From Ophiosphaerella korrae (lineage: Eukaryota; Ascomycota; Dothideomycetes; Pleosporales; Phaeosphaeriaceae), in NCBI GenBank assembly GCA_028456385.1, contig JALNQF010000168.1:1-64000 (forward strand): a stretch of 64,000 bases of DNA. The letters are read 5' to 3'. The notes below the pieces were generated by a model. That model was not told the origin of the DNA and searched no databases. It was given only the letters and a program-made list of their open reading frames with translations. The translations under genes were made by a program, and so were the position numbers. Of this stretch, positions 35,651 through 47,439 are shown in pieces (positions within the stretch are counted from its first letter, which is position 1; each line of letters starts with the position of its first letter).

Positions 35651-36290
35651 ACTAATAATAGATAAGTATTTGTTATCTACCTAAAAATAAGATAGTTTGT
35701 TTAGGTATATAGCTTACTAATATAAGTACTAGCTCTACTTTTAAAATTATAGTAAAGATATCTATAGCTACTAGTAAGTTAATAGGTATTAAAGAGAGAA
35801 GTATAAGCGCTTAAATATTTCTTTATACTAAATATTCTACTTATAATTCTTTTATACTTATTAATAATTTAATAGGTTATAAGAGGAGTTTTATAAAATA
35901 ATTATACTTTTCTTTATAAATATATAAAAAAAACTAGTTATAGATTCTCTTAGCTTTGTTAGCTATATATACTACTATAAGAGAAGTAACTTCTCTAAAT
36001 ATATTAATAGCCTAAATTAGAGGAGTATTTTCCTAGAGTACTAATTCCTAAAACCTTACTAAAGTAGAATCTAGTTCCTTTTTTAAAAGGAGAAGATTAG
36101 TAAGTAAGGTATTAGTTATTAATAGGTTAATAGGCGCTAAAAGGAGTAGTATTTTTAAGGTAGCTAGCTAGGTTAAGTATAAAGAAGACGTAGTTTATAG
36201 GTTTAAGTACGTATTATTTATAGCTAAGTATATCTCGCCTTTATTATTAGCTATAAGTATTAGATTAAGTAGAGTATAAAGTCTTCTAGA
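35650..36290. other. AT-rich stretch upstream of R3
   Basis: The N-terminal part of the - strand relic may extend into this stretch, but I could not fix it. No repeats except weak similarity of 36241-36275 to 34010. Confidence 0.35.
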
Positions 36291-36296
36291 GAGTAG

Positions 36297-36445
36297 AAGT
36301 AAAGGTAATAAAATATATAGACGTTTTAGCCTTATTAAGTACTTATATATATAAATCTAGCCTATATAATTATTAACCTATATTAGATTCTTACTTATAG
36401 AAAAATATAAATAGTTTAAAAAAAGAACGTTATAGATACTATATA
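36297..36445 (+). repeat. Repeat R3, copy b (most complete)
   Basis: It contains the end GTAATAAAATATATAGACG, then TTTTAGCCTTATTA, then the body shared with 29494-29600 (AAATCTAGCCTATATAATTA to AAAGAACGTTATAGATAC). Confidence 0.8.
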
Positions 36446-36828
36446 AATATATATTTATACCCTAGTTATTAGCTACTTACGTAGCTATTATTATCTACTA
36501 CTTATTAATAATAAGGAAATATATAAGCTATAACTCTAATATATAGATAATATAGATTATATATTATAGGCGAACTCTAGTTTAACTTATATATACGCGC
36601 TACTTAATTTAGTAGTAGTATTTATACCTAAGAGTATAAGATAATTATAGAACTATTATTTAAGTAAAATAGTCTTTTTAGATAAAATTTTTATCTTAGC
36701 GCTAGAAAAGCTACTCTCTAGAGCTTATTAGAGGAGATAAATTAATCTATAAACTAAGCTTACTCTCTACTTTAATATAACTACCTAAAGTAAGTTAGCT
36801 ATATTCTCTTTATAAAGTTCGTACATTA
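36445..36828. other. AT-rich spacer
   Basis: No feature recognised between R3 copy b and the inverted R2 fragment. Confidence 0.3.
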
Positions 36829-36936
36829 CTCCTACCTAATCTATTATATATATATTTATACTTAATATATTTATATAACGTTATTTTACTATAAATAGAA
36901 TTAATATAGCTAACTAATTAGTAGTTAATTATTTAT
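36828..36936 (-). repeat. Repeat R2, inverted fragment d
   Basis: This is the inverted counterpart of 29925-30013: TACTTAATATATTTATATAA and GCTAACTAATTAGTAGTTAA are the complements of words in copy a. Confidence 0.75.
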
Positions 36937-37049
36937 AACCCTCTTTACCCCTTTTCTTTCTATATAAAGCTAAGACTACTACACTATAAGTGTACTACTT
37001 ACTAAGAGATATAATAAATAATAGCTATATCTATTAAGTACTATAGTGC

Positions 37050-37388
37050 CTAAGATAGCTATTATATATAGCTATCTAACTAATTTATAGTTAACTCTTT
37101 TAACTATTATACGTTAATCTAAGTTCTCTATAGACTACTTATAGCTACTCTAGATTAGCCCCTAATAGTTAATTCTAATCCGCGTAGAGAGCTAAGCTAA
37201 AAGACGTACTAATACGTAACATTAATTAATATATACTTACGAATATCTATATTATATCCTATATTACTATACTATTTACGCTATATATAACCTATAAACT
37301 ATAATAGATATATATAGTATATTAGGATCTTAAAAACTTACTCTACGTATAAAAAGTACTTAGCTATAAATAATATATACGCGAACCT
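37050..37388 (+). repeat. Repeat R1, copy 3 (foldback centre)
   Basis: It matches 33250-33590: GCTATCTAACTAATTTATAG, then TCTATAGACTACTTATAGC and GAATATCTATATTATATCC. The right inverted arm is absent, so this is either a deleted foldback or the ancestral unit. Confidence 0.8.
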
Positions 37389-37401
37389 ATAAAATATATC
37401 T

Positions 37402-37499
37402 TATTTATACCTAACTTAGCTAGCTCTAGATAATACGTACCTACAAACTACGTCCTATTTATACCTAGCCTAGCTAGCTACCTCGAGAATACTACTCTT
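37402..37499. repeat. 54-bp tandem duplication
   Basis: Two units start TATTTATACCTAACTTAGCT (37402) and TATTTATACCTAGCCTAGCT (37456). CG words survive in both units. Confidence 0.7.
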
Positions 37500-38130
37500 T
37501 CTAGCGCCTAGTACTATTATCTTATAGGATATAGGTAGTAGATTATAAAAGAGTATCTTTACTATAATTAGTAAAAGCTTATAAAAGTAGTAAAGTATTA
37601 AGTTCTTAGAAAAGCTATTAAGGTATCTACTTTAGATATAGATAAGTAAATATAATCTAAGCTAGATAAGTTAGTAATATTATAATAATTTAGTATAGAT
37701 ATAAATTCGCGCTTTATAAAAGTAAGTAGTTACCTTATACTACTCTTTATATAGGCTTTTAGCTAACTAATAAAATAGGCTAATATATAGTTTCTAGTAA
37801 TAGTCTACGCTTTTTAAGAGTATAGTAGGCTATAAGTCTATACTAGATCTAATATAGATAGTACTATATAAAAAAGTTATATAAACGTTTTCTATATAGT
37901 ATATAGTTTAATTTTAGTCTAAAGCTAAAGCTTTATAAAACTAGAAAACTATAGTTCTCTAGAAAAAGTAAAGCTAGAAATTAACTAATATTAAGCCTAT
38001 TAAGTAAGTAGACTAATAAATAAATAATACTTACCTAATATCTAAGAGTAAAGATTAACTAGCTATACTATAGTTAAGATAGCTATATAATCTAAGTAAC
38101 TCTAACTATATTTATAGTACTTAAATAATA
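37500..38130. other. AT-rich stretch
   Basis: No gene, tandem array or inverted repeat recognised up to the palindrome at 38131. Confidence 0.3.
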
Positions 38131-38191
38131 GTTCTTAGAGTAGTTTAGACTTTAAGCTTAAATTTAAGCTTAAAGTCTAAACTCTAAGAAC
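38131..38191. repeat. 61-bp near-perfect palindrome
   Basis: The left half, GTTCTTAGAG with TTTAGACTTTAAGCTTAAA, is followed immediately by its inverse TTTAAGCTTAAAGTCTAAA with CTCTAAGAAC. The only break in symmetry is a 3-base TAG insertion in the left half. With no loop, it would extrude as a cruciform rather than act as a simple RNA terminator. Confidence 0.9.
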
Positions 38192-38449
38192 CTTTTATAA
38201 TTATATCTCTAAACTCTAATATCTACTCTCTTATAAAAATAATACTATCTAAATATTTACTATCTAATATTATTAAAAATAAAGTAAGTAATATATTATA
38301 AGTAAGTATAAGTAAGTAGCTAACTTAACTAAAGGCCCTACGTAGTAGTTTCTATTAATTTCTCTAAAAAAAAACTATATCAGAGTATTTAGAACTTCTT
38401 CTAGATAGTTTTAATTTTTAAAAAGTACTTAAGTATCTCTAGTCTTAGT

Positions 38450-39640
38450 AGCTTTAGTAGACTTTAGACTAAGATACTAATATAGCTTAACTATAGCCTT
38501 ATAAATAATATAAGGCCTTAGAGGTAAGATATTTTAAAACTTTTATCCTAGAAACAAAGTAGTTAGAAAGGCTTATTAGGATTACTTAGTATTTAGCTAA
38601 AACTAAGATATAGATAAATAGCTATCTATCTACTACCTTTACTACAAGGGACCTAATTACACTAGTAGAGATAATATTCTAGATACTAGAGAAATTATTA
38701 GAAAAATAAAGTATTATAGTATACTAAATAAATATTCTTTTCTTTAGTTATTAAGTTAATTAGTATATATTATTACTATTAATACTCTTATCTAGAAGAA
38801 ACTATAAAAGTATTACTTTTAACTTAATTATAGAAAAAGTTAATAAGATAAAAGATATAGTAAGTATAAAGTATAAATATTATACTCTTTATCTTAAATT
38901 TATAGAAGTTCTAAGTCTAAGTTCTCTAGAGTTAATAGAAGGCGTATTATTAGAGTAAGTATAGAGGACTTAGATTATAGTAACTTCTAATACGTAGTAG
39001 TATTAAGAGTCTCTCTAAGAATAATATTTAACTATTATATAATTATTATAGAGATAAACTCTTAGATATTAAAAAGTAATTAAGAGCTCTTAATTTTAGT
39101 ATAGTACGCTATATTACTAAATATCTTCTAGACTAAAGTATAACTAAAGCTAAAATTATAAAACAAGGTACTAGACTAACAAGATTAATTTACTAGTATA
39201 TTAACGTTAAGGAACTCCTCTAATATAAGAAAATATACTTAATTAAGTAGTAAGGCGTAGAAGAGTATAGTAATCTTAGTAAACGTATATATAGCCTTCT
39301 ATCGCAGCTACTAACTATATAGGATATAGATTAAGCTCTAACTAATACTAGGGCTAGAGCGCCTAGTACTTTATATTTATTAATTGTTATTATACTAGAA
39401 GAAGGCTCTTTAGATATAAGTTATTCTATAATAATATATAATATTAAAGATAGTTAGTAAAAACTTTATTTACTTTAATTAAGCCTTATAATAAAAGTAG
39501 ATAATACTATTAAAGGAGCTATTAAGCCCTATAGAAATACTATAACTAAAGTAATACTATTACTTTAATTATCTATTGTAGTAAACTTTATAGAAGCTAT
39601 CTTATCTAATAGTAGCTAGGAGACTAATAGGAAGGCTAAT
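38450..39640 (+). pseudogene. Decayed coding relic, ~390 codons, Q-rich
   Basis: A + frame reads continuously from about 38450 to 39640 with TAA/TAG only. The N-terminal half looks folded (Y-F-K-T-F, then T-T-F-T-T-R-D-L-I-T-L-V-E, 38540-38680). The centre has K-V-N-K-I-K-D-I-V-S-I-K, and the C-terminal half is rich in Q, S, R and N. It starts about 260 bp after the 61-bp palindrome. Unknown family; the Q-rich tail suggests a disordered C-terminus. Confidence 0.52.
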
Positions 39641-40240
39641 AGTAAGCGCTCCTCCCCTTATCTTTATATTTATTCTTATAGTTATATTAATACTAATTAA
39701 GAGTAGAGTAACTTATAGAAAATTATTAGCTAGGTTATAATATAAATCTATAACTAGCGTATAAGACTACTTTTAGGAATTCTATAGAGAACTAGTAAAT
39801 TAAGTAGAACCTAAATAGTTATAATAAACGCTATAGGCTAGACGTTATAAGTTCTAAGGAATCTTATTCTTTAATAGATATATATAATTTTTTAATCCTA
39901 CTTAAAGATATAGATAAAGTTTTAGATAGGTATATATAAGAAACTATTATAACTCTTAGTTTTAAGTAATATCTTCTACGTAGCTTTTAGTAAGCTTAGT
40001 ATTTTCTAGAGATAATAAAGAAATTATAAAAAACTAAAACCTTACTTTATTTAGCGTAAAGTAAGTATTAAGAGAAATTATATATATCTCTAGTATAAGC
40101 TCTATTTCTATACAAGGACTACCTCTATATAGTTAAGATATTAACTTTACTTTCTTAAACGCCTTAGAATCTTCTATAGCCTTAACAATTCCTATATAGT
40201 ATTTCTATATATAAAGATTACTAGATATAAAGAGAAAGAA
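39640..40240. other. AT-rich stretch between relics
   Basis: No clear frame or repeat. It may hold the start of the next relic. Confidence 0.3.
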
Positions 40241-41180
40241 ACCTAGTAATTTTATAGGATCTATTATTTTTACTCTATTAACTACTACTTAGATTTCTTT
40301 CTTCTTAATATATATAAGTAAGTTATTAATAGTAAAGGAACTATTTATATATACTTAAGAATAAATCTCTCTAATTATCTTACTATACTCCTTTAGTATA
40401 TTATACCTAAATAGTTTTATACTCTCTTCTACTACTAGTAGAAGTTTTTTACTATATAAGACTATTAAAGTAGTAATTTTATTAAGATAAGAAGTTAAGG
40501 CTAAGCTAATATATATAAGTATTTAGATTCTAGTAGTTAATAGGTATACTAAATAAAGATATAATATAGAAAGTAGGAAAGAAACTTTAATTTAGTAGAT
40601 AGTACGCTTAAATAGTATAAAGTATATATCTAATATATTATATAGTATTACTAGTTATAGGATTTATACTAAGCTACTATTAGAAATCTTCTACCTTATT
40701 ACTTATATAAGATAACTTACTCCCTATCCTATAATAATATTTATAATTTAGTAGGAGTAGTATCTTATATAAACTTAGTAATTAGTATTAGTATTAAGTT
40801 TAACTAAAAATTATTTGCGCTACTAGTTCTAGCTTACATAATAAGTACTCTATTAACTATTCTATTAGTTTACTAGCTATACGTACTAGGTACTCTATTA
40901 ACTATTCTAGCCTACGTATTAACTATTCTACTAGTTTGCTAGCTTTATAAATTTATAGTACCTAGCTACGTAGATATAGTAGAATACTATTAAAGCTTAA
41001 TTATACTCTAACTTACTTACTTATACTATAATAGTTTGTAGACAATATACTATTATATAAAAGAGACTATAATACTAATTAGAAAGCTATTTAATTTTAG
41101 GAAATACCTTAAATTTAGTAATACTAGGCTAACCTTTTCTTAAAAGTATTATAAGGATAAAGTAAAAATTCTTTAGATAA
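40240..41180 (+). pseudogene. Decayed coding relic with in-frame repeats
   Basis: About 310 codons are readable. In its middle, 40844-40945, a unit reading T-L-L-T-I-L recurs at spacings of 45 and 66 bp, both multiples of three and in phase with the long frame; CTA codons here may once have been proline CCA. Text after 41020 returns to an ordinary K/R/F-rich protein. The in-phase repeats support former coding. Family unknown. Confidence 0.52.
40844..40945 (+). repeat. In-frame direct repeats (45 and 66 bp)
   Basis: ACTCTATTAACTATTCT occurs at about 40847 and 40892, and ATTAACTATTCTACTAGTTT at 40918 pairs with 40852. All spacings preserve the reading frame of the surrounding relic. Confidence 0.75.
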
Positions 41181-42215
41181 TAGGCTCTAGTTAGTATAGT
41201 AGTTAATATAAAGATTATTACCTTTACTAATTATACTAGATATACTATATAAAGAGTAAAGAAATACTTTAAAGAACTCTTTTAAGTATAGTTACGTCTT
41301 AAAGTAAGATATAAGGGCTTAGTAGTACCTAAGTATAATATACTAATAAAAAGGTAAGATAGCCTAATAGTAAAGCCTTATAGAATAGAGAGGTTAGTTA
41401 AGTAGTTTAAATATAAGAAAGTAAAGAACTTAAGTTAATAGTAAATAGACTATAAACCTTTATACCTATCTTACTATATCTCTTACCTACCTAAGCCCTA
41501 TATCTCTCCTTTACCTCTAATCTACTACTCTTACTAAATACTACTATAAGAATAGTATTAGTATCCTCTTTATTATAAAGATACCTATAGATATAAAGTA
41601 GCTTATAGTTTAAATTTCTTTTAACGTAGAGTTTATATATTCTAGATTATATAATTATTACTCTTTTCTATAATCTAAATTATAGTAACTTATATTAAGA
41701 CCTAAATATATCGATTTCTTACTTAACTTTTACTTATTCTATAAAGATTATAACTTCTAGTATTTATAGATATATTATAAAGCTTATATATAGATATTTG
41801 TTTTATATAGCTATAAGTAGTATAAGCTCTTTACGCTAAGTTATATATATTAATATTATTTTAATATATTTAAAACTTTAATTAAGCTAAATTATAGAAG
41901 TATATACTAGCTTATCTTTAACGCGTCTTAAGCTTAGGTTCGTTAGTCTATATTATAATAGCTACGCCTAAGTTAGAGATCTAGCTAATATACTCTTATT
42001 AGCCTAACTCCTCTTATAGCTTAACTATATCTAAAACGCCTAACTCTAGTAGACTAGTATAAATACCCTAGACGCTTAACTCTAACTCTTATCTACTACT
42101 TATAGCTATCTTATAAAGAAGGTATACTTAATTAAATTACTTACTTACTACGTTTACTAATATAAATAGAGCTAATATAACTATTTAATAAGCTCTCTAC
42201 TTAGAATACTACTAT
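41180..42215. other. AT-rich stretch
   Basis: No repeat recognised. Frames open only in short pieces on both strands. The start of the next relic lies at its right end. Confidence 0.3.
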
Positions 42216-43045
42216 AATAGCTATAGCTACTTTTTCTATATAGCTAGATATATTATATAGATAAGCTAAAGCTATATATAATAAATTCTAATCTACTAAA
42301 GTATATTTTATAAAAAGTAAAAAGAAGATATTTTATAAACTTACTAGTAGAATTACCTACGTAGTAAAAGAGCTATTAGAAGTAATCTAAATATTTATAG
42401 AATTAGTTCCTAATATAAAAGGTAATAAATATTTAGCCTAAGAACGTAATATAAAAAACTAACTAAATAAACTAATATTAAAAAGAAATCTTAGTTAGAT
42501 TTTTAAAGGCCTAGAAGACTTAGCTTTTAATTTTAAGTAAGTTAAAGTAAGAAAAAAAGTTCTTTAAGAGAGATATACTATAATCTCTAGCTTACGCTCT
42601 AAAACTATAGTTAGGTAAGTAAAATTTTTTCTACTTTCTATATAGGTAGTAGGTACTATATTACAAGATATATTCTACTATCTTATTAAGAAGCTAGATT
42701 CTAAAAAGACTAGCCTACTCTTATTAGATATTTATACTATCTTACGTACACTAAAAGTAGAAGAACTACTAAATTAGTACTAGTAATATTATAATTTAGT
42801 TAAAAGTTTAGTAAGTTTAGATAATACCTCTAAGGGGTAAGCGTTAGTAAGTAATAAAGAAATAGTATTGTTATTAAATACTTAATAGCTAATAGAATAG
42901 ATATATACAAAAAGTAAACCTAAAAATAGTTTACTATAATAATAACTAGGTAATATTAGAGTAACTAACTAATTACTTAGTATAACTCTATTTCTTTTTA
43001 AATAGCTAGTTACTTATCTATATAGAAAAATTATATTTAGCAAAT
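42215..43045 (+). pseudogene. Decayed coding relic, K/E/L-rich
   Basis: About 275 codons of soluble-looking, helical text: I-K-S-K-K-K-I-F-Y-K-L-T-S-R-I-T-Y near 42310, G-L-E-D-L-A-F-N-F-K near 42510, K-K-L-D-S-K-K-T-S near 42690. Stops are about 8-9%, all TAA/TAG. The charged, low-aromatic composition differs from the Y-rich relics. Family unknown. Confidence 0.52.
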
Positions 43046-44046
43046 TATAAATTAGTTGTAAATCTTTAGTTTTTAAACCTTCTTAGTTTTCTTCTATAGT
43101 ATTAGGACTAAGCTTCTAACTTATATATAATATACTTATAGGAGGGAGTACTATTACTATTTATTAATATTATCCTAGAATTAGCCTATAACCTAAGTAT
43201 AAGAATAGAATTCTCTATCTAGTTAAGCGAGGCGCTAATTTAATATATATTAACTCTAAGAACTACTCTAGTAAAAGTATTATACTAATAGGTTCCTAAA
43301 TAGTCTATATATTTTACTATTTCTAATAATAACTATAATAAAGCTAGCGCCTTTAGTTAGACCTATAAGTATATTCCTTATTATACTTTTATATACTTAA
43401 ACTACTCTACTACTACTATTTTTCTAGATAAAGATTATATAAATAGATAAGTTTACTAACTTAAGATCTTTTCTAATCTTCTTTATATCTACCCCTATAG
43501 GCTCTCTATACTAGATAATATTTAGTAAGAGAATACTATATTTATTTAAAGTATTACTTACTAATTCTCTAGCTTTTTCTTTAAGCTTCTAGTTATTATT
43601 CGCGATAGTATCTACTTAAACTATATCTATATTATCTATTACTAAGAGAGTAACTTATAGTTAAGTATTTTTTACGTTAAAAGTTCTAGCGTAGAGCTAT
43701 TAAAGAGTTAAGGTATAGATAATATAGTTAATATACTAGGTTATAAGTAGATTTAGCTATTTAGAGGTTAATATATATACTACAAGGAGGTAATTTTTAT
43801 TTAGTACCTTCTTAGCTATAGAATATAATCCTAAGGTTACAACAATAGAGTTAGATTAAGCTTTAAAGATATAGTTAATACGGCTAGTAATTATAAAGCC
43901 TTTTAATAATATAAATTATTAAGTAAATATTATTTTCTATAGAGCGTTCCTAATTACAAATAGTTATCTAAAAAATAGTAGCTAATTAGGAATCTATACG
44001 TAAAGTATATATATAGTTAAGTAAAGCTACTAGTATAAAAGACTAG
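43045..44046. other. AT-rich stretch
   Basis: No feature recognised before the 23-bp tandem array. Confidence 0.3.
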
Positions 44047-44138
44047 GCGTATATAAGAAGGGATAGAAAGCGTATATAGAGAGAGATAGAAGGTGTATAT
44101 AAAAAGAAATAGAAGGTATATATAGAGAGGGATAGAAA
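44047..44138. repeat. 23-bp tandem repeat, four copies
   Basis: Units of the form GCGTATATAAGAAGGGATAG (23 bp in all) start at 44047, 44070, 44093 and 44116. Variation is A/G within the purine part and at the CG. The period is not a multiple of three. Confidence 0.9.
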
Positions 44139-44139
44139 C

Positions 44140-44890
44140 TATATAATAGTAATAAATAGGTAGGTAAGAATTATAAAAAGATACTAAATAAGGTTCTACT
44201 TATTAAACTATACTAGGTAATTATCTAAATAGAAAAAAAAGAAAGAAGTAAAGAATTATAAATATATCGCCGAGTTAATAAAGTATATAGCTACTAAGGC
44301 GTTAGTACCTAATAAGAAATTTATATAAGAGAATTACAAGTAAGCTATACTCTACTAAACGTTTCTAGCGTAAAACGTTACGCGTATAAGAAAGCTACCT
44401 ATTAAGTAGTAAAGCGTCTACTATAAAGTATATTTTAATTATATATTAGCCCTAAGTCTATAAAATTAGAGTTACTATATATATATACCTTTTTTTTTAC
44501 TATCTATATATAGTATCTTACTATTCTTAGAATAATATTTTAAGAGATTCTATAGTTATAGCCTATCTCTATTTATAGAGAAAATTAGTAAGTAATAGTA
44601 AGTAATTTATATAAGATAAAATTAAATTACTCCCTTATATAGTATATATAAATTAATTATTAATACCTAGCTTATAATAACTACCTAATATCTTTTATAG
44701 TAGGTATTAGGTACTAGATATTAAAAGGCTAGTTTTATACTAGCTTATATATTTAGAAAGTTTTAGGCTCTTTAATATTACGTACTAGGCTATATACTAT
44801 TAATTAGTACTTACTCTTTACTTTATTACTCTTTACCTAAATTCTCTTATATATAGAGGTCCTTAAGATAGTAGAAAGCTTTAAAGAAGC
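44140..44890. other. AT-rich stretch
   Basis: CG-bearing words around 44340-44410 (ACGTTACGCGTATAAG). A run of nine T lies near 44490. No frame was followed. Confidence 0.3.
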
Positions 44891-46330
44891 TAATAGAGAA
44901 TATAAATTTTTATATACGCTTATTATATATTAGATAAATAATAGAATCTATTATATACTATTATAGGCTTACTTCTATATAACTAAAGTTAGTATTAAAT
45001 ATCTTATAGATAGGATCTAAGTCCTTATTACTACTTATTAGCCTCTCTTCTTACTAAACCTAATATAAGCGCTAGATCTATTACTAGTTAATAGCTACGT
45101 TAAACGCCTACAACTTATCTCTTATAATTAACTTCGTAATAGTAGTAGACTTATATATATTACTAACTAAGTCCTTAGAGAGGTAGAAGTCTACAAAATC
45201 CTCTAATAATATCCCTATCCTAATATTATAAAATACCTTAGTTATAAAGTTTATAATAGCTAAATTATAAGTATCTACTTTATTAAGTACCTAGAAACCC
45301 TAATATAACTATAAAGTCTAACTATATAAAATTTAATAAATATCTATTTAGAATTTATACGTTAACTAATACTACTAAATAATATACTAATCTCTTTATT
45401 ATAATAATAACCCTACAATATTATTAAATATAGCTATCTATTAAATAAGAGGATAACAAGGTATAGCTTCTACTATCTACTACTAGAATAACTTTTAATA
45501 AGAGACTATAATATTATAGAAAGATATATAGAGAACCTATTATTAAAGTACTATTTACTTTAGTAGAATATAAGATCCTAAACTAGGATATATTATAGAT
45601 TTATAGCCTAAAATTTTTACTCTTTACTTACTTAATTTAGAAGACGTAGTAATTTACTAGTTAAAAGGTAGGTATAGTTTTACTAGTAATTATTATCCTA
45701 TAAGAGTTAATATTTTACAATTTTAGTAAGATATACCTTATTAGAATATACCTTTTAAATATTAGTTAGAAGTTTCCTAAGAGATACTATAATTTTCTAC
45801 TATCTTAGAGGTAGTAACACTAAATTTTATAATTTTACATAATATTAAACTTTTAGGTAGTAATATATATAATTAGTTATTATTAAGATTACGTAAATAG
45901 GGCTTAGCTATATAAAGAGTACTTTCTTAAAGAGTTAGAGTTAGGCGTCTAGGGTATTTATACTAGTCTACTAGAGTTAAGCGTTTTAGATATAGTGAAG
46001 CTATAAAAGGAGTTAAGCTAATAAGAGTATATTAGCTAGATCTTTAACCTAGGCGTAGCTATCACGATATAAACTAACAAACAAGAACTAATATAGTAGA
46101 TACCTAAGTTAAGCTTAGATAGATTACTTACAAAAGCTACTCTAGCTATAGACTTAAATATTAGTTAGTCTTTCTAAACCCTAGCTACGTCCCTCTAAGT
46201 ATTTATAGATCTACTACTTTTAATTAGTACTCTTTAAGCGTGTATACAAGCTATTACTAAGATACGTAGGCTTTAGTATTACTACTTTAATCTAGCTTAC
46301 TAGAGCTATTCTATACGTATATACTATAGT
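44890..46330 (+). pseudogene. Long decayed coding relic, ~480 codons
   Basis: One + frame is readable across almost 1.45 kb. The text looks like a folded enzyme or structural protein: D-P-K-L-G-Y-I-I-D-L near 45570, L-N-L-E-D-V-V-I-Y near 45630, L-K-G-R-Y-S-F-T-S-N-Y-Y-P-I-R-V near 45660, and a basic R-V-R-V-R-R-L patch near 45930. Trp-type TAG stops are frequent in 45720-45790, suggesting a tryptophan-rich segment. I cannot place it in a family. Confidence 0.55.
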
Positions 46331-47088
46331 GCCTAAACCTTAACTATTATTAAAAGATATCTTAATATAGTACTTATATAGTAGGTAAGTATTATACTAT
46401 ATTATTTTCTTATTATAGTTTACTTAGATTTACTAAAGTAGAGGAATAAAAGATATCTTTCTTTAAATAGTTAAAGATAGGCACTTCTTTATAGTTTCTA
46501 TTATATAGCTTATAAATATATTAGTTAGTAGAATTCTAATTAGTCTATAGTATAAACTATAAGTTACTTTTCTAGTAAACTTATATACTCCTATATCTTT
46601 TATTGTACTTACTAATATTACTAAGTTGTTTATAGCGTATAATAGTTACTTTTAACAATTCTAATTATAGTATTACTACTTAAAAATATAACAAATTAGC
46701 TATTAAGCTACGACGCTATATATACGTAGTTATATAGTAATCTAGGAACTCTAGTATAAGGGGTTTTCCTAGCCTTAAAGATAGATATTATAGTAGTTCT
46801 TAATAAAGAACTAAAAAGAATACTAGTAGATAATATAATAGAATTTCTAAAGCGAAATATCTAGATATAGTACTCTAGGTAGAGTATTCCCTATTAAAGA
46901 GGATATATATTCTATAGGCTACCTAGAACTAAAAAATCTAGTTTTACTCTTTCTATTACTAGGCACTTTAATCTAGACGTTTATATTCTTAATATCCCTA
47001 CACTTAATAACTAGACTATATAGAAACTATTTACTAAGCTCCCTTAATATTATATTATTACTTAAAGATATTAATACTATTAGCGTAA
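46330..47088. other. AT-rich stretch
   Basis: No clear frame or repeat. It ends at a short fragment related to the pogo 3' flank. Confidence 0.3.
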
Positions 47089-47135
47089 AATAAACTCTAC
47101 TATAAAATCTCGTAATAATAGCTACTATATAGGCT
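47088..47135 (+). repeat. Fragment of pogo-element 3' flank
   Basis: It reads ACTCTACTATAAAATCTCGT and continues AATAATAGCTACTATATA, nearly identical to the sequence 30-75 bp after the pogo relic at 50449 and to the corresponding flank of the - strand copy near 21810. It is probably the end of a third, otherwise lost, copy. Confidence 0.65.
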
Positions 47136-47439
47136 AAGATAACCTTACTTTTATAGGTAAGTAAATAGTATTAGGTAGCTTATATTACTACGTAGCTCTT
47201 ATTACTAATCTCTATATTAGTATAGGCTTAGTAGCTTATACTAAAACTCTTACTCTTATAACAATTAACTATTATAGACTTCTATAATTATTATAGTATA
47301 CGTATATATTTTACTAACTTACTATATACTAGCTTTTATATATACCTTATTAAATTAATTAAGTTTATCTACGTAGCTTTCTCTAACTTTACTACTACTT
47401 TCTTTATTCTTACGCCTATCTAAGTTTAGACTAATATCT

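Noticed and set aside
40815..40945. Possible membrane protein (L/I/V-rich text in the 40.2-41.2 kb relic)
   Set aside because: CTA leucine codons may be decayed proline CCA and ATA may be decayed ACA or ATG, so apparent hydrophobicity after RIP is not evidence of membrane segments.
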